The translations under genes were made by a program, and so were the position numbers. The notes under the pieces were generated by a model that saw only the letters and a list, made by a program, of their open reading frames with translations, was not told the DNA's origin and ran no database searches. Of a stretch of 64,000 bases of DNA, positions 22,276 to 33,960 are shown piece by piece (within the stretch, counting starts at the first letter, position 1; each line of letters begins with the position of its first letter). The stretch spans positions 53,136,501 to 53,200,500 of the forward strand of contig OX419761.1 in the NCBI GenBank assembly GCA_948567375.1. The letters are read 5' to 3'. This DNA comes from Lunularia cruciata. Lineage: Eukaryota > Streptophyta > Marchantiopsida > Lunulariales > Lunulariaceae.

Positions 22276-22389
22276 CCTATTTGAAAGGTTCAATTTGATT
22301 GGACTTGACAACAAATTCAAGTACAACACCAAGGTAGGAATTTCTGATTAGGTTGTTTGGCACCTCTGAGTAAGACACCTAAGAATAGT

Positions 22390-22620
22390 CAGTCCCAAGA
22401 TGAGAAATTTATCAAGAAGGTAGCCATAGAGCAAGCCTTGAAGGGAATTAGTCCCAAGATGGGAAGTTTTCCAAGAAGGCAACCATGGAGCAAGCTTTGA
22501 AGAAAGATGAGTCCTTAGATGGAAAGTTTGTTAGTGAAGCAGCCATAGAGCAAGCTTTGGAGGAAGGTAAGTCTATTTTCATAGAGTAGATCAAGCCAAT
22601 TGCATAAGGACAATCTGAGG
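22390..22620 (+). repeat. Triple repeat linker between protease and RT in D2
   Basis: Three tandem units of about 63-66 bp encode a motif of the type (Q)DGKFxKKVAIEQALK. The same array is present in element F at 32560-32775. It is degenerate here but still visible as repeated gagcaagc-tttga phrases. Confidence 0.7.
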
Positions 22621-22659
22621 AAGGCCAAGAGCCTCTTCAAGCACTGCTTAATTAGATAG

Positions 22660-23744
22660 TTTAGGAGTTTGTGGATGTGTTTCCGGATGATTTGCCGAAG
22701 GGATTACCCTCCAATTGTGGTATGCCCTTCAAGATTGAGTTATTGCAAGGGAGTACTCCAGTGAGTAGACCAATCTTTTGGCTCTCACCAAAGGAGTTAG
22801 AGGAGTTTCAAGCAACACTTATGGAGTTGTTAGAGAATAACTTCATACGACATAGCACCTCTCCTTGCGGAGCACCAGTACTATTTGTTTTGAAGAAGGA
22901 TGAAGACAATTTTTTGTATTGATTTCCGTGGTCTCAATAAGCAAAAATGAAGAATGCATATCACTTGCTTTGGATCAATGACTTTCTTGATCAATTAAGT
23001 GGAGCGCAATACTTTTACAAGTTGGATCTTTGTAGTGGCTATTGGCAAATCCCCATTGATAGGGAAGATGTGCAAAAGACTGCCTTTTGCACAAGGTTTG
23101 GGCATTTTGAGTGGAGAGTTCTACCTTTGGGCTCACTAATGCTCCAATAGTCATCATGGATCAGATGCATTGAGTGTTGGATGGACTATTGGATTGGTAC
23201 ATTGTGGTGTTCTTGGATGATATCTTAATTTATAGCAAGACAGAGGTAGAACATGTGAATCATGAACGACGATAATGGAAATTTTACCAAGAAGTCAAAG
23301 TGTACCTTTTGGCAAAAGGAAGTTACCTTCTTGGGTCACAAGATCTCATCAGAGGAGATCAAGATGAAAGAGGAGAATATCAAGGCCATTACTGATTGGC
23401 TTACTCTAAAGGATACTACAAAATTATGGGCACTTAATGGATTGGCTAGTTTTTACCAATGGTTCATCCATAATTATGCTTATGTGGTTGCACCGTTGAT
23501 TGACCTCTTGGAGAAGAACTGTAGCTTCCAATGGACCCCCAAGCACAAAGAAGCATTCCAGAAGTTGAAACATATGGTGTCTTCAAGACCCATTCTTCAA
23601 CCATATGATCCTCAACTACCTTATGTGGTTGACTTTGATGCTTTTAACTTTGCAATTGGAGCCGTGTTGCAACAAGAATTCCCAAATGGATCCCATTGCC
23701 TTTGTGTCTTACCAATTAAATATGGCTGAAAGAAATTACTCTAC
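22660..23744 (+). pseudogene. D2 reverse transcriptase and start of RNase H
   Basis: Readable parts: FPDDLPKGLPSNCGM (about 22680), PVSRPIFWLSPKELEEF, YFYKLDLCSGYWQIPI (about 23012) and FLDDILIYSKT (about 23210, catalytic DD present), then the RNase H start [17 protein letters not shown] (about 23630). Several frameshifts and stops occur. Element C is inserted at 23750, after ttgag, in the middle of RNase H. Confidence 0.8.
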
Positions 23745-23749
23745 TTGAG

Positions 23750-24411
23750 TGTAATACTCCGAGGACAAGAGAAGAGGGAAAACACAGATTGCACACTCAA
23801 ACATTCGATGCCCCAAGGGAGCACCTTCTCTTTATTATATAGGCAAAGAGGATCTCCTCCAAGGAAGCTCCACCATAGGATTAGGGACACAGATAGGTGA
23901 CATGTCAGCAAGCTCCACCCTTGGATTACTTACTTGGATGGGTGACCTGTCTGGTCTAGGTCCTATCTGGTTGGTCAAACGAGCTTTGACCAGAGGGAAT
24001 CTTTTAGGGAATCTTATTGTAGGAATCTCAGAATCACATGAGTAAGGTACCATTGGAAAGTTCTCGACGAGACAAAACAGGGGGAGGGAAGGCCAGCCTT
24101 TCCTCCATTCAAGGGGGGGGGGGAATCTACACATTTTTGAGGCCTAATTCATTCGTTTAGGCCTCCAAAATTGCCTTCAAAGATTTTAGGCATATTTCGG
24201 TTCCTACTCTATTAGTAGAAGTCCTCTTTTGGTGATACCTCTTTCTGATCTGTTTAGTCCATCATGTGTAACATCCTTCCAGATGTTACCAAACCAATTC
24301 TCACCTTTAAATTATATGTCTAGCTATTGGTTCTAAGGTTCTCAAGTCTATTTTGGTTTCTGCCCTATAAATAGAAGTATCTAGATCATATGGCTAACCC
24401 TTGGTATTACA
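23750..24411 (-). repeat. 3' LTR of element C
   Basis: 662 bp, TG...CA, matching 29540-30279 except for a deletion of about 80 bp near 24390, where the right copy has the tagaagtactcttttggtg stretch. An A/G tract (24412-24428 on the - strand) precedes it. Confidence 0.9.
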
Positions 24412-24424
24412 GACCTCCCTCCTT

Positions 24425-25969
24425 TTAAGACGCAACATCCTCGTTGTGCAATTGTTGCTCAAATGCTTGCACCAACACCGGTGCATGTGCCAAATTGGCA
24501 GCGGGTTCCCAGGTTGCTTCATAGAGGAGGTAACCTTTCCATTGTACTAGATATTCCACCCGCGGATGGCGAGTACCACGCATGCGCTTTTGGAGAATCC
24601 GCTCCACTTCATATTCCTCTGTGCCATCAATGACTGTCGGACAAGGTCGAATGTCCTGTGTGGAAGTACCTTGGCCTGATCGGGAAGCATATCTACATAA
24701 TAGGGAGACATGGAACACTGGATGGATCTTCATGTGTGGTGGTAGCTCAAGGTGATAGGCCACAGCGCCGATGCGACAAAGAATCGAGAAAGGCCTAATA
24801 AAACGAGGTCTGAGCTTACAAGATCCAACTAATGTGAGGTTGGTTGTCGATAGCCACACTTGATCCCCAACATTGAACTCCATGTGCCTACAGTGTGCAT
24901 CAGCATACTACTTTTGTCGATTTTGCGCAATCTATAACCTGTGCTTGGCGCTCTCCACACCTTGTTGGATTCTAGAAACAAATGTGTTGACTGCATCAAC
25001 CTTGGTAGTCACTGGACGGATCTTCATCAAGCTAGAAGGTGTGAAGGGATGCTCACCATACATGAGGAAGAATGGAGTGACCTGGGTGGAGGCATTCACT
25101 AAATTGTTGTAAGCAAATTCCACCAATGGTAGTAGGGTGTCCCACCTCTCTTGCTCTTCTAAGGTGAAGCCGCGTAACATGTCTTCAATCATGCGATTAG
25201 CCCGCTCTGTTTGGCCATTTGTTTGTGAGTGGTAAGCTGTAGACATGGCCAACTTGGTTTTGAAGAAACCAAAGAGTGTTCACCAAAACAAACTGGTGAA
25301 TTGGGTGCCTCTATTGGTGATGAGTACTCTAGACAAGCCATGGTGAGCAAAGACTGCATCTAAGTATAGTTGAGCTAGTTGTGGAGTGGTCACCTCCTTG
25401 GTGGTAGGGCGTACATGAATCATTTTGCTGAGCCGGTCCACAAAGACCACAATGGAGTCAAACCCTGAGGTGGTCTTGGGTAATTCAAAGACAAGATCCA
25501 TACTCACTTGTTCCCAATGTTGGGTAGGAGTGGGAAGAGGTTGAAGGAGCCCTGTAGGAGCTTGATTAGAAGCTTTGTTCTGTTGACAAAGTATGCAGCT
25601 ACGCACATAGTCCATCACGTCGTTGCTCATCTTGGGCCAATAGTAATGGCGCTTGACTGCCTCTAAGGTCTTGTCCACTCCGACATGAGCTGCAATGGCC
25701 GAATCATGACATTCCGCTAGAATGGTGGTGCGTAATTCTGGGACATTTGGGATCCACAATCGGCCCTCCCAAAAGGTGAGTCCTTGGGTGCTGGTGACAC
25801 CTTTGGACGATTGCGCTTCTACAATCTGTGGATCAGTTTTTATAGCAGCTAGAATCTCTTGCCAGAATTCAGGGTTAATCTTAACCTCTGCCACCAAGTT
25901 GTTGGCCATTGGCATGCGGGTGAACGCATCTGCAAGTTGCTTCTTACCTTCCATGTAGGTGATTGTCAT
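24425..25969 (-). pseudogene. Element C integrase with C-terminal chromodomain
   Basis: Zinc-binding region HVGVDKTLEAVKRHYYWPKM...CILCQQ at about 25690-25575, core MDLVFELPKTTSGFDSIVVFVD at about 25500, and VLITNRGTQFT at about 25320, where the second catalytic Asp is Asn (25313-25315). The chromodomain lies at about 24630-24440: EYEVERIL, YLVQWKGY, EATWEP, all intact. Chromodomains of this type bind methylated histone H3 and steer integration into heterochromatin (family knowledge). A stop near 25267 and breaks near 24884-24931 disrupt the frame. Confidence 0.9.
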
Positions 25970-26023
25970 GTTGAAGCGTTGTTGCCACTCTGCCCACCAA
26001 ATTTGGCGACGAGATAGATCCTT

Positions 26024-27180
26024 CTACGTCTCGAGGTAGACTAGAGGTTTGTGGTCTGTCTCTACTACAAATGCCTTCTCACCCAAGTAGTGCTTCCAAT
26101 GCTTGGTTGCTAGAACGATGGCCAACTCTTCTCGTTCTGTGGTGTGGTAGTTGCGCTCTGCCGGTAACAACTTTCGAGAGAAATATGCAATTGGATGCCA
26201 TCCGTCATGCCACTCTTGTTGTAGGACTGCTCCTATTGCTACGCCTGATGCATCCGTAGCCAACTTGATTGGATGTTTTGGGTCATACCACTTCAAGATT
26301 GGTGCATGTAACAAGGCTGCCTTCAATTCTTGAAAGGCCAACTCTTGTGCTGTTCCCCATGTCCACTTCTTCCCCTTGCCAAGTAGTGCCGTTAAAGGTT
26401 GTGCAACCTTGGAGAAGTCCTTGACAAATCTATGATAGAATCCCGTCAACCCCAAGAAGCGCTTAAGTTGAGTCTGATCTTCTGGGGCACTCCATTTTTG
26501 AATGACCTCTATTTTATCTGTCAATACTTGACTGCCCTCTGCACTTACTCTATGCCCTAAGTAGTCTACTTCAGACTTGCCAAACTCACACTTTGAGATT
26601 TTGGCGTACAACTAATTCTGTCTAAAAATCTGGAGGACCTCTCATAGATGTTGTTTGTGTTCTGTCATCGTGCTACTATATACTAAGATATCATTCAAGA
26701 AGACGATAACAGACTATCCAAGTATGGATGAAATATGTCATTCATTAGGCTCATGAAAGTGGCAGGCGCATTAGTGAGGCCAAAAGGCATCACAAAATAC
26801 TCAAAGTGGCCATACCTGGTTCGAAAGGCAGTTTTTTACACACCCTCCTCTGCAATTTGGATTTGATTGTAACTGCTCCACAAGTCCAGTTTGGTGAAGT
26901 ATCTTGCTCCATGGAGTTGATCAAACAGGTCATCCATGCGAGGTAAGGGGTATTTTTTCTTCACTGTTTGTTGATTAAGACCCCGATAGTCAATGCACAT
27001 GCGTATTGTACCATCCTTCTTCTTCACAAACAAGACAGGGGCCCCATATGGTGATACGTTAGGTTGGATGAACCCTTTCTGTAGCATCTCCTCAATTTGA
27101 GTCTTATACTCCTCCAACTCATGAGGTGATAGGCTATATGGGGCCTTACAAGGAGGTGTCTTCCCCGGGAGTGTCTCTAT
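26024..27180 (-). pseudogene. Element C reverse transcriptase and RNase H
   Basis: RT motifs are present: [14 protein letters not shown] and [12 protein letters not shown] (about 27060-26980), [14 protein letters not shown]. The catalytic box reads FLNDILVY, with AAT at 26693-26695 in place of GAT, so the first catalytic Asp is Asn. RNase H ([17 protein letters not shown], about 26255; YFSRKLLPAERNYHTTERE) is well preserved. TAG near 26612 and near 26028 replace glutamine codons seen in element I. Confidence 0.9.
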
Positions 27181-27192
27181 TTTGTGATCTAC

Positions 27193-27753
27193 TCACCTTT
27201 TAGGTGGTAATCTTGAGGGTAGATCATCGGGAAAGACATCTTGAAACTCATCGACCACATCCTTCAATTTCTCAGGAATTTGTCCAGCGAGTTGTGCACT
27301 CTGGACTTCTCTTATTAGACCCATAAAACATCTATCGGTCTTACAGACAATTGTCGTCCCTACGACATATAGAGGCAATTTCTGCCTGTGTGAATTTTCT
27401 TTAACCCCAATGATTGACCATTGGTGGGTTCTCACTACTTTCTTCCTCCAATCCACCATTGGGTTGTACTGCTCCATCCATGGCATGCCTAAAATTGCAT
27501 CATAACGGGCTAACTGTATCACTCGCCACTCAATTGCTTCATGATATTCTCCTACAGAGAGGGTTACCCGTCTAGGTAATGATTCAATCTTCTCTGTTTG
27601 CCCATTTGGTAACTCTACTTCTTCACTTCCATCTCTCTCTAGATCCATTCCCAAGCTTATTGCAACAGAGCAAGACAAGAAATTCTCTATTGCTCCCAGA
27701 TCTATTAATACTCTCACTTGATTACCTTCTAGGATTCCATTCACGACAATCAA
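27193..27753 (-). pseudogene. Element C aspartic protease and inter-domain region
   Basis: An open frame of 186 codons has VRVLIDLGAIENFLSC, where element I has LIDPGATENF, and the conserved ARYDAILGMPWM strand. The family active site is D-P/S-G. Here it is D-L-G, so activity is doubtful. The segment ends with the RT lead-in FQDVFPDDLPSRLPP. Confidence 0.85.
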
Positions 27754-27939
27754 TTGTGAGGTTGCCTTTCGGGATCTTTGCGCATTATTCTGCTTCCTTC
27801 CCTTGCTTCTCTGCTTCCTTATTGAGCCAATAAGGCCGCGAGGTACATTTACTGGCGATCTTTGTTTTCCGAAGTGGTTTCCACCTCCTCCTCTTCAATG
27901 TGCCTCTCCATGTTGTTCAAAGATCGCCTGTACGAAGGC

Positions 27940-28937
27940 CGAGGGCCTCTAGGGAAACAAGTGCGACAATTGGTAGATATGTGCCCAATACAACCACAAT
28001 TGTAACAATGGCGTTGTTCTCCTCAAGTCCCTTCTCCTCGTGTGACTCCATCTCTTCGTTCTTCTACCCGTCCCCGCTCCCCTGGAAGCGGCCGTGCTCC
28101 TCGATCCCGAAATCAAAGGTTGCCCAATTCCATCGGTACTGGTCCACCCATGTGTGGCATTTCTGCCCGATAATGTTGAGGTGGAACTACTCCTTCACCT
28201 CCACCTAATGCTCTGGCTATTCTCTGCACACAAGCAATAGCTTCAAATACCGTGCGAGGGTTTTGCACCATGACTTCTTGGTGAATCCGCTCTTTCAACC
28301 CTTGTTTGAAATTGTCGAGAGCCTTTGCTAGACTCATGTTGGTAATTGCGACTTGTAGATCTAGAAATGCCTCCACATACTCTTGTACGCTATTCTTCTG
28401 TCTCAATCCCCATAGTCGGGTTCGAGCCATCTGCATAGAATCCACCGATTGGAAATTCTTGAGCAGTCCTTCTTGCATTGCTGTCCATGTGACCTCCCTT
28501 CTCTCTGCCAGCATGGATCGTTCCCAAGCATCATACCATGTGAGGGCTTTATCGGTCAAGTATCCACATGCAAACACACCTGCAGCATGCTCTGTGATCT
28601 CTGTTGAGAACAATCGAAAATATCGATTCATTCTCGAGATCCAATTCTCTTCTACTCCCATCGTACGCTGCCCCTTGTAAGGCTCGATGTTGCAGGTCTT
28701 CTTCATCCGGAGTAGCAAGGTGGCTTCATTGTTGATAGGGTTCGTAGGCACGGGTGCCTCTCCAAGTACTTCAGTCGCAGGTACTGGGTTTTGAGACGGC
28801 TCTTCTTCTTGCATGGCTTGATTGTTCCTGAGGATCTGCACTTGACTTTGTAATGTCTCCATGGTCATCTTAATCTCTCGAAATTCATTCAACATCTCTT
28901 GCATTCCTTGCACCAGCTCTTGCAACTGCGGATCCAT
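27940..28937 (-). pseudogene. Element C gag with zinc knuckle
   Basis: ATG at 28937-28935 lies in a good context (ACCATGG) and is conserved in element I (40219). About 275 codons are open to 28113: a coiled N-terminus (LQELVQGMQEM), the capsid domain WISRMNRYFRLF, LTWYDAWERSM, LWGLRQKNSVQEYVEAF. After a TGA the knuckle (CX2CX4HX4C, CGCIGHISTNC) lies at about 28000. This is the best-preserved gag in the window. Confidence 0.88.
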
Positions 28938-29527
28938 GGTTCCTGCAACACCCAATTGCTAACGTCTACTTCAATACAGAGTCAATATAATCACTCTGGA
29001 AGGCGCACGAACTATCGGAACTACCATTGGGACCTCAGAAGCTATCACTCGTTGATAATACTCCTCACCAAAATTCCTCACCACAAAATCTCTAAACATC
29101 AATTTCGGCCTCACTACATAACGGATTTCTACTTGAGTGTTGAAAGGGAGAGGATTTGGGACATTCATATCATATCATCATAATAGAATGTAGATCATCA
29201 AATCCCACTCTCTGTCATATATCACCATAGGTAGAATCACCGGGTTTGGTGAGTTCATCACTCTGTCCATGAATTCCGCACCAAAGTGATAAACTAGCGA
29301 TACTCTCATCTGCTCATGCTGGATGTACATAACCTTGATGTGGAATGGGTTTGAGAATGGAAAGCTAGGTGCGGGAAATTACCTCCCCGGCGCATCCATC
29401 CCATCCGCTCTCTAAAGTCCTTCCTAAGTCTAGCAATTACTCTATGTTCTCCACCTCAAATTACTCAATTTCAGTAGTTCGTGCTATTCCAAGAGGGGTG
29501 ATCCTCTCTCTTGGACTAAAACACTCA

Positions 29528-29538
29528 CTCTGATACCA
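29528..29538 (-). other. Primer-binding site of element C
   Basis: On the - strand TGGTATCAGAG lies one base after the LTR end (...ATTACA), complementary to initiator-Met tRNA. Confidence 0.9.
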
Positions 29539-29539
29539 T

Positions 29540-30279
29540 TGTAATACTCCAAGGACAAGAGAAGAGGGAAAACACAGATTGCACACTCAAACATTTGATG
29601 CCCCAAGGGAGCACCTTCTCTTTATTATATAGGCAAAGAGGATCTCCTCCAAGGAAGCTCCACCATAGGATTAGGGACACAGATAGGTGACATGTCAGCA
29701 AGCTCCACCCTTGGATTACTTACTTGGATGGGTGACCTGTCTGGTCTAGGTCCTATCTGGTTGGTCAAACGAGCTTTGACCGGAGGGAATCTTTTAGGGA
29801 ATCTTCCTGTAGGAATCTCAGAATCACATGAGTAAGGTACCGTTGGAAAGCTCTCAACAAGACAAAGCAGGGGGAGGGAAGGCCAAACTTTCCTCCATTG
29901 GGGGGGAGGAATCTGTACATTTTTGAGGCCTAATTCATCCGTTTAGGCCTCCAAAATTGCCTTCAAAGATTTCAAGCATATTTCGGTTCCTACTCTATTA
30001 GTAGAAGTCCTCTTTTGGTGATACCTCTTTCTGATCTGTTTAGTCCATCATGTGTAACATCCTTCCAGATGTTACCAAACCAATTCTCACCTTTAAATCA
30101 TATGTCTAGCTATTGGTTCTAAGGTTCTCAAGTCTATTTCGGTTTCTTCCCTATTAGTAGAAGTACTCTTTTGGTGATACTTCTATCTGATCTATTTTGA
30201 CCATCATGTATAACATCATTCTAGATGTTACCAAACCGAATTTCACATCTAGATCATATGGCTAACCCTTGGTATTACA
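29540..30279 (-). repeat. 5' LTR of element C
   Basis: 740 bp, on the - strand TGTAATACCAAGGG to GGAGTATTACA, with the TATA/AATAAA-like ctatataataaag near the right part of the transcript start region. It matches 23750-24411 and the LTRs of A and I. Confidence 0.92.
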
Positions 30280-30284
30280 TTGAG

Positions 30285-31975
30285 ATAAGGAATAACTTGC
30301 AATGGTATATGCCACTAAGTATGGAGGCATTATCTCTTGGAGAAACAAGTAATCATGCAAGTTTATCACAAACCATTGTTGTAGACCTTACATTTGGAAC
30401 ACATGAAGAGTTGACACCATCAATGGGAGGAGTAACTCCAATAGTTGACATCAAACTTGAGAACAAACCAGGTCAGTTCCATGTCATCCCTGATGCTCTA
30501 TCACAATGATTTGATTTGAAGTCTCTTCCTCTCATCATGGCAATATTTACCATAGTGTCAATTGACTCCAAGGTCCAAAATGAGTTTTGGTCAGCTCTAC
30601 AACAAGATCTCTTTTTCCAGATGGTACATGGGCATCTTACAGCATGTGACAAGGAGTACAACAAGGAAGACCTTCTATTCTATGAGGACTGGATCTATGT
30701 TCTCGCCAAAGGTGATATCCAACTTGTGTGCCTTCAAGAAGCCCATGATTTACCAATACCTGGTCACATGGGAGTGGACAAGACCTTGGGTACCTTCTAA
30801 CGCCAATGGTGGTGGCCCAACATGGCACAAGATGTTGAAGAGTTTTTCCGATTGTGTGAGAGTTGCCAATGCAACAAGGCCAATAACCCAAAACCAAGTG
30901 GACTCCTTCAACCACTCCCTATTCCATCAACTCATTGGGAATATGTGAGCTTAGATCTCATCACCTCCTTGCCTAAGACAAAGCAAGATCACACAACAAT
31001 TGTGGTGTTTGTAGATAAGCTTAGTAGGCAAATCCATTTTGCACCAATGGTTGATATTGTGGATACTCCAACCTTGGCGTAAATCTACTTCAACAATGTA
31101 TTCAAGCATCATGGGATGCCGTGTGTACTCATCTCAATTGTGATCCTCGCTTCACTAGAAAGTTTGGCAAGCACACTTCTAGATCCTTGGCACTAAGCTT
31201 GCTTTGTCCATGGCCTATCATCCTCAAACTGATGGACAAACTGAACATGAAAATTACACCTTGGAAGATATGCTTCGTGTCTTTGTCAACAATCACCATA
31301 CCAATTGGATGAATGTCTTGTAGCTGTGGAGTTTGCATATAATAATTCTAAATAAGTAAGCATTGGATTCTCTCTTTTCTTTCTCAATTTTGGTCAAGAC
31401 CCCTTGTTCAAGAGTCCCTTCTTGCTTCTCCTCCATCTCATATCCCTCATACTTCAACCTTCTTGACCACCATCTTCCAATCCTTCTAACAAGCCAAATC
31501 TCATCTCCTTGTTGCTCAAAATTGGCAAAAAAAATATGCGGATCACCGTCGCCGTGATCTCAATTTTCAAGTTGGTGATAAAGTCATGCTCTCATCTAAT
31601 AACCTCCCTCTCCCACTTGAACTTGCTCCTAATTGGATAGGACCCTTTGATGTCACCCAAATTGTCTCTCCAATTGCTTATCAAGTTGCCTTGCCTTGCC
31701 ATATGCGCATCCATCTTGTCTTTCATGTTTCCAAGTTGAAACCCTTTGTACCTAACCCATCTTCTTTTTCCTCTTGAGTCCAACCTCCTCCTCCTCCTCT
31801 GGTCCCTATCAATGATCATGAAGAGTACAAAGTTGATCATATACTTGCACGTCATCACATCCAACGTAGCCATTGACAACATACAGAGTACAAGGTCCTT
31901 TGGAAGGGCTATCCTCTTCATGATGTAATATGGGAACCTCCTTCTCATCCAAAATGCACAACTGGTCATCCAAGA
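30285..31975 (+). pseudogene. D2 RNase H end, integrase and chromodomain
   Basis: After element C the D2 frame resumes (IRNNLQWYMPLS, about 30287). Integrase follows: HMGVDKTLGTF with CESCQCNKANN near 30855-30890, the core SLDLITSLPKTKQDHTTIVVFVDKLS, and PWPIILKLMDKLN, which is frameshifted. A chromodomain lies at about 31803-31960 (EEYKVDHILARHH, then EYKVLWKGYPLHDVIWEP), with a TGA between its halves. A TAA at 31079-31081 and other breaks are present. Confidence 0.8.
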
Positions 31976-32025
31976 GTTCAAACCTTTGTTAGCAATGAGA
32001 ACGTCACCAACTAGTGGTGGGGGAA

Positions 32026-32444
32026 TATATAATAATATGGAGTTTAGCGACGTAGTTAGTCAATATTAACAAAGTAGTAAATAGGCCAAATTAGCCTAGA
32101 ATATTATAGAAGTACCTAGGAAGCTTCTTGGGAAGCTTCACACTAGCTTAGCTTGCATCCCAAGTAGGTAGTTTTAAGAAGGAAGTTTCTAGAAGCTTCC
32201 AACCAGCTTAGCTTGCATGCCAAGTAAGCAATTTCAAGAAGAAAACTTCTTGAAAAGCTTTTTAGTTAACTTGGCTTTCACTCCAAGAAAGCGGCTCAAG
32301 GAAGCTTCTTAAGAAGTTTCTCAAGGGCCTTGTATGTTCTCCATAAATATAGCTCAGGTTAGGCATTCAGAGTTTTCACTCATTCAAGTGTCCCAATGTG
32401 AGCTTCCATTCTCCTATTTCTATACTCGGTCTTGGTCTTTTAAA
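32026..32444 (+). repeat. 3' LTR of D2
   Basis: It matches 14656-14896 plus 18655-18843. A G-rich polypurine-like tract (ggtgggggaa) precedes it at about 32015-32024. It ends ttttaaa, then the target duplication ACCTT. The outermost TG and CA are degraded in both copies. Confidence 0.75.
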
Positions 32445-32559
32445 ACCTTGGCTTGAACATCATAAGGTTCAATTTGGTTGGATGCAATGAAAAATTCAAG
32501 TACAACACCAAGGTAGGAATTTCAGATGAGTTTGTTTGGCACCTTTGAGTAAGACACCT

Positions 32560-32775
32560 AAGAATAGTCAATCCCAAGATGGGAAGTTTATGAAGAAGGT
32601 AGCCATAGAGAAAATCTTGAAGGGAGATGAGTCCCAAGGTGGGAAGTTTACCAAGAAAGCAGCCATGGAGCAAGCTTTGAAGAGAGATAAGTCACTAGAT
32701 AGAAAGTTTGTTAGTGAAGTAGCCGTAGAGCAAGCTTTGGAGGAAGATAAGTCTATTTTTGCGGTGTGGATCAAG
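32560..32775 (+). repeat. Triple 22-residue repeat linker in element F
   Basis: Three tandem coding units, each a variant of SQxGKFxKKxAxEQALKxDKS, lie in one open frame (32536-32778) just before RT. This matches the D2 array at 22390-22620. No known domain. The high Lys/Glu content suggests a helical, charged linker. Confidence 0.7.
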
Positions 32776-32829
32776 TAGATTGCACAAGGACAATCTAAGG
32801 AAGGTCAAGAGCCTCATCAAGCAATGGTT

Positions 32830-33960
32830 AATTAGATAATTCAGGAGTTTCTGGATGTGTTTTTGGATGATCTGCCAAAGGGATTACCCTCTGATCATGG
32901 TATGCCTTTCAAGGTTGAGTTATTGCAAGTGAGTACTCCTATGAGTAGACCAATCTATTGGCTCTCACCAAAGGACTTTGAGGAGTTACTAACAACACTT
33001 ATAGAGTTGTTGGATAAGGATTTCATACAACATGGTACCTTTCCTTGGCAAGCATTGTTACTATTTGTTCTGAAGAAGGGATGGAGAACTTTGTTATTGT
33101 ATTGATTACTGTGTGCTCAATAAGCAAACAATGAAGAATGCATACCTCTTGCCTCAGATCAATGACTTGTTTGATCAATTGAGTGAAGCACAATACTTCT
33201 CCAAGTTGGATCTTTGTAATGGATATTGGCAAATCCCCATTGATAGGAAGGATGTGACAAAGACTACCTTTTGCACAAGGTATGGGCATTTTGAGTACAG
33301 AGTTTTACCTTTTGGGCTCACTAATGCTCTAGCAGTCTTCATGGATCAGATGCATTGGGTGTTGGATGGACTCTTGGAATGGTACATAGTGGTGTTCTTG
33401 GATGATATCTTAATCTATAGTAGGACAAAGGCATAACACATGAATCACATGCAAGAAGTTCTAAGACAACTACAATAGTGGAAATTTTATTGCAAGAAGT
33501 CAAAGTGTGCCTTTTGGCAGAAGGAAGTTACCTTCTTGGATCACAAGATCTCATTGGAGGGGATCAAGATGGAAGAGGAGAAAATCAAGGCCATTACTAA
33601 TTGACCTACTCCAAAGGATACTACAAAAGTACAGGCATTCAATGGATTGGCCAATTTTTACCGACCATTCATCCACTATTATGCTCATGTGGTTGCACCA
33701 CTGACTAACCTCTTGGGAAAGAACTTGAGCTTTCAATGGACCACCAAGCATGAAGAAGCATTCCAGAAGTTGAAACCTATGATGTTGTCAAAACCTATTC
33801 TTCAACCATATGATCCTCAACTACCTTGTGTAGTTGATTTTGATGCTTCTAACTTTGCAATAGGAGTCGTGTTGCAGTAAGAATTCCCAGATAGATTGCA
33901 TCTCATTGCTTTTGTATCTTGCCGACTAAATATAGCCAAAAGAAATTACTCTACTTGAGA
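32830..33960 (+). pseudogene. Element F reverse transcriptase and RNase H
   Basis: FLDDLPKGLPSDHGM (about 32860), [34 protein letters not shown] and FLDDILIYSRT (about 33395, catalytic DD kept), then LANFYRPFIHYYAHV and RNase H VDFDASNFAIGVVLQ (about 33835). TAA and TGA stops and a missing DYR segment near 33085 break it. This copy is uninterrupted where D2 carries element C. Confidence 0.85.

Larger units (their letters stand above)
23750..30279 (-). mobile_element. Element C: full-length family 1 chromovirus with both LTRs
   Basis: Perfect 5-bp duplication TTGAG at 23745-23749 and 30280-30284. On the - strand: 5' LTR (30279-29540), primer site, gag, zinc knuckle, protease, RT, RNase H, integrase, chromodomain, polypurine tract, 3' LTR (24411-23750). 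Length is 6.53 kb. The uninterrupted target is seen in element F at 33935-33965. Confidence 0.95.
14656..32444 (+). mobile_element. Element D2: complete but degenerate family 2 chromovirus carrying E1, E2 and C
   Basis: The 5-bp duplication ACCTT flanks it (14651-14655 and 32445-32449), and element F homology continues across. Order on the + strand: 5' LTR (split by E1), Met-tRNA primer site, gag (split by E2), protease, repeat linker, RT and RNase H (split by C), integrase, chromodomain, polypurine tract, 3' LTR. With the three inserts removed, the length is about 5.6 kb. Confidence 0.85.
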
